64,000 nucleotides of DNA from Prinsepia uniflora. Its lineage: Eukaryota > Streptophyta > Magnoliopsida > Rosales > Rosaceae. The stretch lies in contig CM064861.1 in assembly GCA_032719365.1 (NCBI GenBank), positions 78,922,863 through 78,986,862 on the forward strand, given 5' to 3'. The notes beneath the pieces were generated by a model. The model had not been told where the DNA came from. It ran no database searches and saw only the letters and a program-made list of their open reading frames with translations. This document shows, one piece after another, positions 23,574 through 36,344 of this stretch. How positions within the stretch are numbered: the stretch's first letter is position 1; each line of letters begins with the position of its first letter. The translations under genes and the position numbers were made by a program.

Positions 23574-25435
23574 ATGGCTAGGGTTCGTCGATCCGTTCGA
23601 TCAGCTGGAGAAAGTGTTTCTGCCTCAACTGCTCAGATGAGGAATGAGGCTCGCATAGAGACTTCAAAGGAGCGGCCAATTCGACCCAGGCGTGTGTCTA
23701 TAGAAGCACCCATGGAGAAGCTCGGAGGGAGGCCAACCTTCAGCTTTGGAGCATTCCCCTCTCCAGTTAACCAAGTGCCCGTACTAGGGGAAGGAACTTC
23801 AGCTTTGCAACAAACAGGCGGGCGGTTGATGGGAGGTGCATCACGACAAGATCAGTCCACAAAAAACATGGATCTAAGGGACTTTCTGGATAGGTGTCAT
23901 GACGTCTCAGGCAGAAGTCACCACCAACCTTCTCAGGACAACTTGGCGCAACAAGTTGAGAGGTTGAGCAGCCAAGTTCAACTTCAGACAAAACTCTGGC
24001 AACGACTCTTGACAGAAAGAACAGTCCAAGAGCCAAACAGACGTTCCACGTCACGTAGAGGACAAGAGAATGCTCCAACGATGTCACGAGACACTTTACT
24101 AAGCGACTCCGATGAAGAAAGTCACACTCGCCGAGCAAAGAGCCCATAACGCCTAAGGCCATCAGTACATGAGCGGTTAGGAAATAGGATCGGGACAACT
24201 TCACAGGTGGAGCGCTCACAACGCTCACAGCGCTCACATGGGAGCAGGGGGCAACCTCAGGCTCTACACAAAGACCCAAGACGATATGACCATGGTAGTG
24301 AGAGGGAAGATGAAGCCTACTCCCCTGCGTGATCCCAGAGATCAAGGGGAGAAGCTCAAGGAGGTTCTCGGCGATTAGCACAAAGTGGCTCACCGCCTTA
24401 GGAAGGTGCGGTTCGGGTTAATGATGTTCAAAGAATGTTGGATAGGTACCTTCGTGTTCAACGAGATGGCGATGTAGAGGGTGATCTAAGTCGCCACATA
24501 CAGCTCTCCACGCCTTTTGTAAGGGACATTGAGGAGGAACCATTCCCTCAAACGTTTGTAACGCCAAACTTCACTCCATTCAAATGAGCCTCTGACCCAG
24601 TAAAATACATAGATTATTACCGGGGAGTCATGGTCCCTCACAGGCATAACGATGCGCTCATGTGCAAAGTTTTTCAAGCTTCTCTTCAAGGCTAGGCCAT
24701 GACTTGGGTCAATTATTTCCCCAGGAGGTCGATTGCATCCTTTGAAGAGTTGGCTCTAGCATTTGTGAAGGAGTGCGCACAACTTCAAACAATCAGGGTG
24801 AAGGATGACCATCTTTTCTCTGTCTGAAAGAGAGCAAAAGAAACTCTGCGACAATACATACGAAGATTTTGTGAGGAGAAGTCTCGGATTGTCGGCTGTA
24901 GCGACCTTGTTGCAGCAATGGCATTTAAACAAGGACTCCCTCGAGACATCTAGTTTTACGGGCACATCGCAATGCGCGAAGTCTCACCAAGATGTTTTCG
25001 CTAGCGGAGCGACATGCAAGCTGGGAGGACGAGAAGAACGCCACCCATATTCAGGACCAAGCTGGGGCTAGTGAAAAGGCCTCCAATAAAGATGAGTCCT
25101 ATGAAAAGTTTGCGATTGGAAAGTCCAACAAGCACAAGGCGGGACAACCCTCCCAAACACCAGTTATGGTGAAGCCTAACTTGCAGCTATCATTTCCGGT
25201 CCATCAGATCCACAATGAAATTAAGGACAAACCATGGTTCAAGAAGCCAGAGCCAGTCAAAGATGATCAAGAGAAGGCTGATAAAACGAAATGGTGTGCC
25301 TTCCACGAGTGTTATGGGCATAACATCGGAAATTCATATCTTTCGAGAGATATCTCCGGAATCTCATCAAAGACGGACATTGCACTGAGTACGTCAAAGG
25401 GAAGGCTATGGATCGACCCGCTGATAAAGGGCTGA
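23574..25435 (+). pseudogene. gag pseudogene, Tat-type element
   Basis: Opens with a 191-codon frame (23574-24149) rich in Arg and Ser, then continues through several stops and frameshifts. The capsid-like core lies at about 24590-24960, where DPVKYIDYY, a following ALMCKVFQASLQG and AMTWVNYFPRRSI match the plant Retrotrans_gag fold (membership inferred from motifs). The segment at 24992-25435 carries a CAFHECYGHN motif (about 25296) resembling the Tat-lineage zinc knuckle. The role would have been the RNA-packaging particle. Stops within the core (for example at about 24585 and 24690) show it is dead. Confidence 0.8.
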
Positions 25436-26055
25436 AGGAACCTGCAGCAAAGATGATTCGCATCAATACTATCATAGTTGAATCGGAGTTGCTAGTAACC
25501 ACCTCCAAGCAGAAGAAAAGAAAGATCCGAGATGCACTGGCCGTCTCTCAGGTCTCCCATGTTACCACCCCTGGGGTGTCTAACGACCTTGTCGTTAGTT
25601 TCTTTTTGAAGGACAAGGTAGGACTTGATTGGCCGCATTATGATGCTTTAGTTGTGTCAGTCCAGATCGCACATGCTCAAGTTGATCGGATTCACGTTGA
25701 TGAAGGAAGCGCAGCAAATATCCTCATCCTGAATGCAGTGCGCAAGATGGGGTTAGAAAGCCTCACAACAAAAAGGGCTATCCCGCTCCGAGGTTTCAAC
25801 GGGTCAACTAGTATGATCGTAGGCACTCTCCAGCTGGATGTACATTCGGATTCCCGTTGTTACGTCCTAGAATTTTTACATCATGGACAAGTACTCTCTA
25901 TACAATGGAATTTTGGGAAGGCCATGGCTTTACAAAATCCTCACAAAACACGTCAAGCCTTTACTAGAAGATTTGATTCCCTATTCCCGGTGGTGGAATC
26001 GGGGAGATCAAGGGCGATCAGGCGATGGCTCAACGGTGCCTCATTGAAGGGTTAA
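25408..26055 (+). pseudogene. Aspartic protease region, Tat-type element
   Basis: A 215-codon frame overlapping the end of gag. The active-site block is HVDEGSAANIL near residue 97, where this lineage usually has D-G-G-S or D-S-G-S; the Glu in the triad position is probably a disabling change. A GLESL and a later LRGFNGS segment follow as in Tat proteases. After about 25900 the frame drifts away from family sequence, so the C-terminal part is likely out of frame. It processes gag-pol in living relatives. Confidence 0.75.
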
Positions 26056-26166
26056 AGGTGGTCAACAAAGCAGAGTTTGTTCCCCAGGCAGGATCATCCA
26101 CTGAGGGCAAGCTTTCTTCTTCGTCTCCCAAATAGCAACTAATCACGGGTCAAGATCCTGACATTC

Positions 26167-26716
26167 ATGAGGAACCACCAACTCCGGAAGGATGGCAACC
26201 GAAGGATGACGTCAGCCTCATTCAACTTGACCCTCAATATCCTGAGCGTGAAGCCCGCATTGGTTGCTCGGTTAAGTGACACAGAAAAAGAAGAACTCAT
26301 AGCTTTCTTGCGTGAGGAGAAAGAAGTTTTTGCTTGGTCTCCGTCTGACATGTCGGGGATTGATCCTACCATCGCTTGCCACAAGCTGCACGTCAATCCC
26401 CACCATAAGCCAGTCAAGCAGAAAAGACACAATTTTTCCCCCGAGAAAATTGCTATCATCCCATAGGAGATTGACAAGTTACTCGTTACTGGATCCATTG
26501 AAGAAGTTCCCCACTCTGAATGGCTAGCAAACGTCATGCTTTTCAAGAAAAAAGAAACTGGACGGTGGAGAGTTTGTGTTGATTACACCGATCTCAATCT
26601 TGTGTGCCCTAAGGATAAGTATCCTCTACCCAGAATCGATCTCTTAGTGGACTCAATTGCAGGAGATGAGCTCCTAAGCTTCCTGGATGCATTCTTGGGC
26701 TATAATCAGATTTTTC
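26167..26716 (+). pseudogene. RT N-terminal fragment, truncated, Tat-type element
   Basis: Two pieces in the same order as a plant gypsy RT. 26167-26466 contains the linker (LIAFLREEKEVFAWSPSDM, then GIDPTIACHKLHVNP). 26536-26716 contains the fingers (WRVCVDYTDLNLVCPKD, YPLPRIDLLVDS, LSFLDAFLGYNQI). A stop at 26464 separates them. Sequence turns non-homologous right after YNQI, well before the catalytic Y/F-x-D-D box. RT palm, RNase H and integrase are all missing. Confidence 0.85.
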
Positions 26717-26930
26717 ATGCATTTATCCCGCTCCTAGAGTAGAGAATAAACTAATAATAGTAGTTATAAGTATACTATAGGTGTATATTCAATTGAGATT
26801 TTCGTAGAGTTTAATTTATCAAAATTCAAATGTATTCAATTAGGACTTTTAGAAAGTTGGTGGAAATTTGAGTATATTCAATCTATACTTTTATAGAGAT
26901 TTATCACGTCATTAAACCTTAGGCTTTTTA
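26717..26930. other. AT-rich spacer with GTATTCAATT motifs
   Basis: It holds GGTGTATATTCAATTGAGA and a second GTATTCAATTAGGA, wording often seen at the ends of small plant DNA transposons. I could not find a matching inverted end, so this is unassigned. Confidence 0.3.
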
Positions 26931-28011
26931 GCTTAAATGCATCATGAACTCGCAAGTTTGTCACACTTTGCACCCTGTACTCGTTTTTGCTTCACTTAAC
27001 AGTATCAAACGTCTGAGTTACGCCACTCAGCTCCATTTTCATCCAAGATGTTAAGTAGCCGTGAAAAGTAAGGGTAAAATAGAGATTTTGACACGCTGAC
27101 GCACTTTTGCCATGTTAGACTCTACTTGGAATGGGATTGGGACCCACAAATGGAAAATCACGCTTCTCTTCTACAATTCGCACTCGAAATCAAAATTGGG
27201 GGAAAATTTTCTAGGGTTTGAGTTCGATCGGAATTGAGCGAATCGTTGGGCAATGAACGCTTGGAAACTAGTAAATCGAAGCGTAGGTGCAAACATGTAG
27301 GTGCAAACGATAGAGAACATGATTCCTCGCGAGCCTGGAGCGGAACAGCCTGTCTACGATTAGTTTTCATTTCCTCCATGCTTCAATATGCTATCTAGGT
27401 TTATATTTCTTTGATTATCCATGGAATATGCTTGCTGGGTTTACAAAATTGGATTATTAAGATAATATTATGCTATCTTGAGTTGGATGTTTCCTCCATG
27501 CTTCAATATGCTATCTGCTTAGGTTGTGTCATGATTTTCTCTTTAGTCTGGACAGTATGTTTGATGTGTATGTTGAAATAGGATATCTAGGCTTAGTTTG
27601 TCTAGTTGGTTTTGTCATATTCATTGAAAGAGAAGGATATCTGGATTTACTATGTGTCGTGTAATTGGTTTGTGTTGTTTTTGTTGAAAAAGGATACACC
27701 ATTTAGTGAATATACACCATGAACTCGATATCTTGGTTTCACTTTGCACCATGTACTGAATATATGTCTTACATTTTACACCTTGTACTTAGACTATTGG
27801 TTACACTTTGGATTATGTACTAGATATTTTGTTACACTTGGCATCTTAAGCTCACTACTCAGTCACAGTTTGTAGTTAGTTGGTTAGTTTCTTAATTGCT
27901 ATTTAGTATATTCATGTAGATGACAAAGAAATATTTAGTATGAAAGTTAACTATGGAGGTGAACTACTGATAGAAGAAGATGACTGTTGGAATTACATAT
28001 AGGGACAAGTC
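26931..28011 (+). mobile_element. Presumed 5' non-coding part of MULE
   Basis: It contains repeated phrases of the type CACACTTTGCACC-TGTACT and ATGAACTCG (about 26949, 26971, 27720, 27744 and 27774), then leads into the transposase frame. There is no coding sequence that I can support. The terminal inverted repeat and 9-bp TSD of the element were not found. Confidence 0.4.
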
Positions 28012-29750
28012 ATGTTCTATGACTTTGTTACAGTTGATTGGATTTCTCTTTTGGAATTGAAATACATGAGTAATAATCTAGGTTATCTAGATTTTGAATT
28101 GTCTATATACACTAATGACATAGATGGTGAAATCTTGGTCAAAGTAACCTCTGATGGCCAGTTATTCAAACTTGTGCTAACTACGCAAAGAGTAGTGCTT
28201 GTATCCCTCTGTATATGCAAAAGAAAGGGGGTGATGAGATCAAACCTCCTGGGCATGTGGAGATTGGAAGTAAGGCTGTGGATATGAGAAAGTTAAGTGC
28301 CCGAAAAAGTTGGCCAAAGAAAAAGATTCAGTCAGCTTCCACTGAATCTGATTCAAAGACTACTGGTGAGGAAGATGGTCAATATGATCAAGATAGTGAA
28401 GATCTTGAGTGGGTTGCAAATGACTTTAGGCAAGAGGCTGAGGCAAACATGGATGAGTATGATAAGAACTTGCTTTTTAGCATATGTGGATGTTGAAGCA
28501 GAAGAAAATGATGGTGAGGTAGCCTAAGAAGAAGATGAAGCACCTAATTCACCAAGGCTCAATGTATTTGAGTCAGAACCAGCTGGTAGTGAGGACGAGG
28601 AGCCTCCTCCTAAAAAATAGTCCATAAGAAGGAAATATGTTGGGCCATTTAGGGAGTTTAACAATGAGGTGGATATGAAAAATCCAAAGTTTGTTCTTGG
28701 GATGAAGTTCTCAAGTACTGTAGTTTTTAGAGAAGCTGTGAGGTCATATTCTGTCAATTCTCATAAAAGGATTGTGTTCAAAGTGAATAAAGGAGACCAG
28801 ATTAGGGCTAAGTGTATCAAAGGAGAAAGATATCCCTTTGTGATATATGCCTCCAAGGTAAACATGAGGGAGTACCTGCAAGTTAAAACTTACAATGACT
28901 TATATTTATGTGGCAAAGGTACTGTCAATTATCACGTCAATACAAAGTGGTTAAAGCACAAGTATATGAGATAGCTCAGAAGAAATAAGTGGGATATTGG
29001 TGAATTTCAGGAGTTGGTAGTTCAGGAAACTGGATATAGGCCTGGTAGGAATCAATGTTATAGGGCAAGAAGGATGGAATTTCCAACTTCTTGAGGGGAC
29101 CTACTTGTCCTAATATGAGAGACTCGGGGACTATTGTGGGGAGCTTGTTAAGCTAAGAAGAGGGAGCACAGTGAAAATCAAGGAAGAAATGGAAGGTGAT
29201 CGACAGTTTAGATTCCAAAGGGTATATGTCTGCTTGGGTGCTTCCAAAGAAGGTTGGCTGACTAGTTGTAGGCCTTTCATTGGGCTGGATGGTGCTCATA
29301 TTAAACGTCCCCACATTGGGATAATATTGAGTGATATCTCAGTTGATGCAAACAATGGCATGTTCCATGTGGCTTATGCCATTATGGAGGTTGAGTCATA
29401 CTCTTACTAGAAGTGGTTCCTTGAACTGTTAGCAATGAACTGGAAGATCCAAAATAGTGAAGAATACCTTTTCATCAATGATAAGAAGAAAGGTTTACTT
29501 GAGGCTGTGAGGGAGTTATTACCAAGAGCAGGACGTAGTCATTGTACCAGACACATGTATGCAAACTTCAATGCCCTTCACAAGGGGTTGGCACTGAAGA
29601 AGTAGTTCGAAAAGATCACAGGATGCATCACTATGGGATGGTACCACACCGAGATGAAGAAAATGGCTGCTTTGAGTCCTGGTGCCCATAATTGGTTAAG
29701 CAAGATGGATCCAAGATAGTGGAAAAGGTCCCATTTCAACATAGCTTTCA
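28012..29750 (+). pseudogene. Mutator-like (MULE/MuDR) transposase pseudogene, 3'-truncated
   Basis: An N-terminal frame (28012-28287) and an acidic region (28215-28530) lead into the MuDR DNA-binding domain (28669-28974), with FVLGMKFSS, FREAVRSYSV and IRAKCIKGERYPF. The catalytic domain follows (29171-29750): GLDGAHIK with the first Asp, DANNGMFHVAYAIMEVES, a second Asp in INDKKKGLLEAV, and CTRHMYANFNAL with the typical C-H pair. In-frame stops fall at about 29408, 29602 and 29718, and the domain ends abruptly at a LARD-like LTR. The enzyme would cut and paste the element. Dead. Confidence 0.85.
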
Positions 29751-32074
29751 TGACAGGACCTAATTCGACGAACCCTACTTATAGTGTATTCGGGTCCGGC
29801 TCCCGTCTGATATGTAGTATAACTTGCTAAAGGTTTCCTTAAAATCCTATCAGACAAGGAATACTTGTAACTTGTGAGCTTATGCTTCCGCTTTGGAAAC
29901 TACCTCGGTCCTCGTGTAATGACCCTAGAAGGTTTCAAAACCAAGGAAAATGTGCAAGTGGACCAAAACAATGGTTTATATACAATAAACAAACTATTCA
30001 AAAATATATTATTTACCCTCCATTTAAAAGAGCTATGCATGCACCAAGTTTATGAATAAACATTAAATTCGAAATACGTGCAGTGAAAAGAAATTCAGGA
30101 ACTACACAAACTTTACCAGCATGAAACCATATCAAAACATCACTGCACATATGACTTGACCAAAGCACGGACCCAACAAACATAGGCAACCAGCCCTATA
30201 AAAATATTAGCACATATATAACACACCAATGCCTAAGCTTACCAATCACACAAAACTAGTTGTACTGAGTTCATCAACATACCAACCAGCCAATCATATC
30301 AACTGACCCAACCTCGATGTCTCTTGCTGAATCATCATATCAAACTTGCACTACCGGTAGACTAATATCACTCGGGAAAGACGGAGTCCCAGACTCGACG
30401 TCCAAGTGTTAACCAGCTCAGGAATTATGGATTCCCAGACTCGACATCTGAATCACGGTCCTAGTCTTAGGAATTACAAAACCCCAAGCTCGACGTTTGA
30501 TACGAGTCTCCGGAATGACGCAGCCCAGCTCGACGTTCGAGACTTGCATCACAATCGACATCTCAAGGAAGGTCATCAACCACATCACATCATATCATTG
30601 TCACAACATCATAATCATCACACATCACCTGAAATGTCTCAAATACTAAGGAACTACAAATCTACATCAACTATAACTCACCATCATCCAATATCTCGGG
30701 CCTAAGCCCCAAAACCATAACTCAATCAAACCTCATAAAACGAACCATTAAAATATTCAACAAATCATATAAAAATCCCAAACATCAATCATCACCAAAA
30801 TCACATAAATATATCATAATTTGTATAAAGTCATTTCCCAAATCAGTAATGACCCGGAGTATGACAAACCCAATTTCCTCGCAAAACGTGTCAAATTGGG
30901 ATTTCCGTAAATCCATCAAACCCCCAAGAAATCCATATAAAACCCAATTGATGCAACACTAGCAAACTCACATGTCATAATCGTACTTATTCAACTCAAG
31001 TCCACAATCAAACGATATTCAAAAATATGACTTACGAAACCTCTAGCAAATCGTGCAATATAATAATAATAAAATATTCATAAATTATCGAAAATCATAT
31101 AATAATTCGAATCACCTAAATATCAATAATGGCACAATGAAACATATTTAAAATACATAAATATGCATGCATATGGTTTACAGAAAACAAAGTCCACTCA
31201 CACGTACCTTTTCATGACCGAACCGAACTACACATTTTTTCCGTAAAATTCAAGAACCTCAATTCCTCGATGGCCTAGTTTGAATCCACGCACTTCGACT
31301 GTAGGTATCAAGTATGTGCTACCTCATTCCTACGTCCCAGAATATCTGGTTTTCGCCCCAAAACAATCACAAGACTTCTAGGAGCTCTAAATCCCAAGTT
31401 TTGGGTTTGAAATCAAGAAACCCAAAATTCAACCTCACGGGTCCAAGTTCCTATGTTCATCATTTCAACTCTTTTTCTCACGGTTTTCACGATCTTTTCT
31501 TCCTCTCATCTTCTTCTTCAACTCCCTTCACTCCCAGCATCATTTCTAGGTCCCACATCACTCAGACCCCTGCTCTCACTCTCGCAGCCAACACCATCCA
31601 TGGTATTCGCCCATGGCCACCGAACCTTCACCAGCACACATTCATACGTCTATATATAGAGGGGCAAGTCGGTGGAGGGGAGAGCATACCAAAACAATCC
31701 AGAGTAGGACACTTGTCTAATTCCAATTAGTTCACATTGGCCAATGACTAAATTGCCCTTCATGTACAAATTACCAAAATGCCCCTAGGGGTTCATGACC
31801 TGAAATGACCGCACACGGTCTCTGATTTTATCGTACCGTCTGTTGACCTACTCAGGAGGCTGAGACTTTCGTGAAGGTATTTTCGGAATTACCAAAAACC
31901 GTCCCCATCTAAAAGTCAACATTTTGGACCTTAGTCAAAGCCCTTTGACTTTGACCAAAAAGTCAAAGCCCTTTGACTTTGACCAGAAATTCAATCTTTG
32001 ACTTTTAGGGGCCAAATGGTCCATTTCACCAAAATTTTCTGATTTCACCCTCGTTAAAGGTTCAGGTCATTACA
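29751..32074 (-). mobile_element. LARD-3 3' LTR, inserted into the MULE
   Basis: A 2324-bp LTR from TGACAGGACC to GTCATTACA with the same blocks as the 8719 LTR, including a tandem array at about 30370-30550. A polypurine-tract complement follows, so the outer edge faces the MULE and the element runs rightward on the minus strand. Its interior is split by Athila-A. A 138-codon frame at 31314 lies in simple, Ser/Pro-rich sequence and is not convincing. Confidence 0.75.
30370..30550 (-). repeat. Tandem array in LARD-3 LTR
   Basis: Four imperfect units with AGCTCGACGT(T/C)-GA cores; the counterpart of the arrays at 9208 and 15490. Confidence 0.65.
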
Positions 32075-32521
32075 ATCTACCCCATTAAAAGAATTTCGTC
32101 CTCGAAATTCAAAACTAAGCCAACTTCAAAATTCAGAGCTTAAGCACAATTATATGACTTAACCAAATATAAATTCAATCACAAACTTCGTAACCAGTGC
32201 ATAAGTGAGCATACTAATACACTAATGTCGAGGAATTCCATTTTCACCTCACACAACAATTTTTGCACTCCAATCTACAAGCTAAGAAGAATCCAAGAAA
32301 ATCTTACTTTTTTCTCCATAACATTACTGATTGATCTCTAACCATCTTAAGTGTTTCTCGAGATTGTGATCCAAATTCAGAACTAGGACGCCAAATCCAT
32401 ACCCATAACGTAATTTTTGGCTCCTCCTCGAGCCTTAATCCTTACGCAAGACTTTTTCCGAGTCCTAATCCACAATCCTGACCCCTGTCTAAGTCCTCAT
32501 CCAACATACTATGTTCGTAAC
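32075..32521 (-). mobile_element. LARD-3 polypurine tract and start of interior
   Basis: ATCTACCCCATT followed by GAATTTCGTCCTCGAA, the same words as at 11113 in LARD-1. No coding sequence. It ends with GTAAC, the left target-site copy of Athila-A. Confidence 0.65.
32517..32521. repeat. TSD of Athila-A, left copy (GTAAC)
   Basis: GTAAC directly before the LTR start; an identical GTAAC follows the far LTR at 58990-58994. Confidence 0.95.
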
Positions 32522-34226
32522 TGATAACACCCAAACTACGCATTAAATTAAACATGTAATTTGAGTATTATGCAAATTAAACCCTTTTTGTGTAGTTGTA
32601 GTATTGGTAAATAGGGATCGTTCTTAACCTAGGAAATTAGGGAATATTAATAATATGTTAGTTAAAAAGAGTAATGAATAATCAACGAATAAACTAATGA
32701 GTGAATTAATGAATATATAAATAGATAACAAATTAAATAAGAATAAAAAAATAAAAAAATAAAAAAATAAAAGAATAAAGATGGGGGTTTTTAGGGATTG
32801 TAATCATACAAAACAAGTAAAAACATAATAAACTAATTCTATTCCTATTTTAACTTATATGCAAGTGGACTTTCTTCAAACACAAATTCTACCAACACTC
32901 ATTTACATAATTTGAACATATTACAAAATTCTACTTTCACCATCTCACACATGTATACATTTTTTTTAATATTATAAATGCACCGAACAGCGGTCATAAA
33001 AACTTATAAAATGATTAACCTAATGTTTATGATTTGAATGTGTGTCAAATATTTAAATCTCTTCAATTTTCTACTAAGTGAACCGAATAGCTGTCATAAA
33101 CACTTAGCATAAAATTGAAGCTTAAGCACTCAAATGTATGAAGTAAATGAAGTTCGGAAAGTAGAACACATTATAATGATATTCTTGTCTACAAAAGTTA
33201 GAAAGAAAATACCCACCAAAATATTGAATTAAAGAAAATAAAACCAAAACAAAAATGAGAGTTTAAGCAAGGAAAAAAAACAAGTTACACTTTCGGAATC
33301 TAAAAAAGCTTGTGATTCCGAAAATGGATGGAAAAAAATGAAATGTTATTCACAAGATTTTCTAACAGCAGAAGAAACTTTATGAAGATGGAGGTATAAA
33401 CACGAGAATGCGAATTTAAACTCTAGAATTGCAACAGAAATACTAAGTCTTGGTATTTCTAAAGGAAACATACAATTTGTGTTTAGGAGCTCTCTCAAAA
33501 CAAAGTCCCATAAACAAGTGAAATGAACCTCTATTTATAGGGAGAAAAAGCTACTAAAAAACTAAAATAAAATAAATAAAAATTACAATAAAAACAAATA
33601 AAAATAAAATGATGAATAATGATAAACAATGATGATTAATGATGAAATTAGGTATGGTTTGGGGTTGATTTTGTGCTGATTTTCTAATGCAAAAAGGGAG
33701 TGGGTGGAGTAGTTTTGTATAGAAAAATGGGCTGATGCAGTGCAGGCGGGCAGGTGGGCTCTGGGTAGATTGGACTGGACCGGGTAGGTGGCTGGCGCAG
33801 ATGAGACTGGGTTGGTGTAGTTGGGACTGGGCTGGCGCTGTTTACGGGGCTTGCAGCGGATGAGGCGCGTAGGCATGCGACGTGGGCTGCACGTGGAGCA
33901 GGCCTGGCGGGTCGAGCGTGGCGCTTGTGGGCTGTTCCAACTTGGTCTTGGGCTGCAAACAAAAGAAAATGATTTGTGGGCTGTTCCAACTGATTTAAAT
34001 TATAATTTAATTAATATTTTCATCGAATTTCGTCCATAATTTCTTTGTTATAATTCCGATCAGGACGATTCTTTAGCCAAAATGCTCCAAATTACAAGTT
34101 TTATTTATTTAAATATAAATATCACAAAATATATTATTTTATCTAATTATTTATTATTTTAATATTAAAAGTGAAGTGTAAAGGGTATAAAATAATATAA
34201 AATAATGCTTAATTAACGACCTATCA
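32522..34226 (-). mobile_element. Athila-A 3' LTR
   Basis: It starts TGATAACACCC and ends GACCTATCA, followed by a polypurine tract (ACCCCCACAC on the plus strand). TATA box at 33532-33539 (TATTTATA). It carries two copies of the CCGAA(C/T)AGC motif at about 32983 and 33082. Confidence 0.9.
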
Positions 34227-36029
34227 AATACCCCCACACTTAAACTTTTCTAGTCCCTAGCAAATACTAAAATTAATCTACGAATTCAAAACAAGTAAAC
34301 CCTTAACCATTTGTCTCAAAATTTCATCAATATTATGGCATAAAAGATTTTCATTATAAGACATTTAAGCATATGGAATTTAAGAGTTCATAAATGGTAA
34401 CAAAATGTTTCAACAAGTAAGATAATAAGTAAATATGGTGAAATGAATCTCAACATGAATAAGACAAGTATGAATCAACTCACAAGGATATGCACTCATA
34501 AATTTACTCAGTTTTGTAAGGGTTTGTGTTTGCACTCAAAATATGTGAGAAAAATGTTTCACATAATAGAAGTAACGTACTTTTGCAAAATCTCAAACAA
34601 ACACCTCAAAATAAAAATTAAACATACTTGCACAAATGAACCAAAACCATACGCTTACTCAATTGATAAACTCAACTAATCAAATTTTACCATCTTAAGG
34701 ATCATAAAGTCTTTATGAAGGTTGTAATGAGGCTAAGCATAGAGGCAAGGAAAATATTGGACAAGTGGTGCTCAAATTTGTTCCAAGACTAAATAGATTC
34801 CCATATGTTCCCGACCTTAGTGTAATGATATCATGAATTCATCCCTTCGAATATAGGCCAAATTTCAACATGTTCAATCATTCAAATTACAAATGTAAAG
34901 GACTCAACTCAAATATAATCAAACCTTATTACCTTGATAGAGACTCAAAACTTTTTTATTTTATCAATGTAATAACATAATACAACAAAGTTTGAGTAAG
35001 TAAATCCATATAATACACATAAAAGTCTTCAAAACATCATCAATTTCTCTTCACTCCAATTTCATGTCTTCAACAAAGTCTTTGGAACAAGGATGAAAGA
35101 TATCTATACTAAGCTCAAGTGTTTAGATAATCATGGTGATGAAAGAAAGGTTTAATGTGGGCTCAAAGGGGTTAAAACTAAGAGGGTTGCAACTTGTGCG
35201 CACAAAATAGGAAACATGGATGTTTGAATTTATGGTGCTAACCCTAATGCCTTAATCGTATCCAAAATCAGAGAGTTTAATGACTTAAAAGCTTTGAAAA
35301 TCATATAGAATAAGTTCTAGTACTCTAGAGTTCATTAAGATCTATTGCAAGCAGTTATAAGGCAAATGTATATCAATTTAAACAAAGAACTTATGAATCA
35401 CTCATCAAAGATGTATATATAGTTCTAAAGCTCACATAATGTTCAAATGATTCATACTTATCTTAACATGCTCGTTTATGTACCAATTTACATGCATTAT
35501 CTAGAAGTTATAACATTTAATCACAAAGTATTAACAAACGAATTCACGTTATAGTTATCATCTTTATAGCCATAACATACTTATTCCCTTCATTATTATC
35601 ATTGACAGGTTAATGGGCAACTTAAGACTCGAAAAAAAAACGAAAAAGACTCAAGAAAGCCGAAATATTATTTTTTTTTATTTATTTTTTTTTTATGTGC
35701 GAAAATGTAAACCCTTCCCCCACACTTAAACTCTACATTGTCCTCAATGTAAGAAAGTAAAAGTTAAATGAACATAGACTCTAAGTAAGGAAGAGGATTT
35801 ACGAAAATAAAATAAGAAAAACACTAAAGAAACAAAATAAAAGAGAGTGGAGGGATTAAAGAGAGCAAATCTACGGTGATGACTCTTTCACGACTCGGGA
35901 ATACATTGAGTTGCCTCCCAACAAGCACTTGAAGTTTAATGTCCGGTCAGCCTAGACGAAGTGCTTGAATCAATTCATATGATCCGGGGCCGTAGCACTT
36001 TTTCTGTTTCCAGTTTGAACTGTCCAAAT
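34227..36029 (-). mobile_element. Athila-A 3' non-coding region
   Basis: About 1.8 kb between the end of pol and the 3' LTR. Classical Athila elements may carry an envelope-like ORF here; no such frame is seen. It is collinear with 1337-3145. The polypurine tract proper is at 34229-34240. A second tract with a hairpin is at 35716-35750. Confidence 0.75.
35716..35750 (-). promoter_or_regulatory. Internal polypurine tract plus hairpin block (Athila-A)
   Basis: TCCCCCACAC on the plus strand and the inverted repeat ACATTG-TCCT-CAATGT (35735-35750), about 280 bp downstream of the end of pol in element direction. Confidence 0.55.
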
Positions 36030-36344
36030 CTACGGTGATGACTCTCCAAATTCCTCGATGTAAGGTTTTAATCTGTGGCCATTAACTTTGAACTCTTTCC
36101 CAGTTTCAATGCTTTTGATCTGTATGGCTCCATGGGCAAACATATTAGTAACAACAAAAGGACCTACCCATCTAGAACATAACTTACCAGAAAAGAGTCT
36201 AAGCCGGGAATTAAATAACAAAACTTTATGTCCAATGTCAAACGTTTTACTCTTGATTTGCTTGTCATGAAATGCCTTAGTCTTCTCCTTGTAGATCAGA
36301 GTGTTTTCGAATGCATCATTCCTGATTTCCTCAAGCTCAATCAG
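36030..36344 (-). pseudogene. Integrase C-terminus, Athila-A
   Basis: The last 63 codons (36030-36221) hold LLFNSRLRLFSGKL and SRWVGPFVV, the GPY/F-type end of Ty3 integrase, then FKVNGHRLKPY. It is separated from the main frame by a stop at 36345-36347. No chromodomain follows. Confidence 0.85.

Noticed and set aside
31314..31730. 138-codon plus-strand frame
   Set aside because: Lies across LARD-3 LTR simple sequence; Ser/Pro/His-rich with no family resemblance.
33583..33989. Pro/Ala-rich minus-strand frames in the Athila-A LTR
   Set aside because: Made of GGGCTGG-type repeats in the LTR; the two overlapping frames differ between LTR copies.
34227..36029. Possible envelope-like gene in Athila-A 3' region
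   Set aside because: No frame of useful length, no membrane segment in a sustained frame; likewise 46840-48701.
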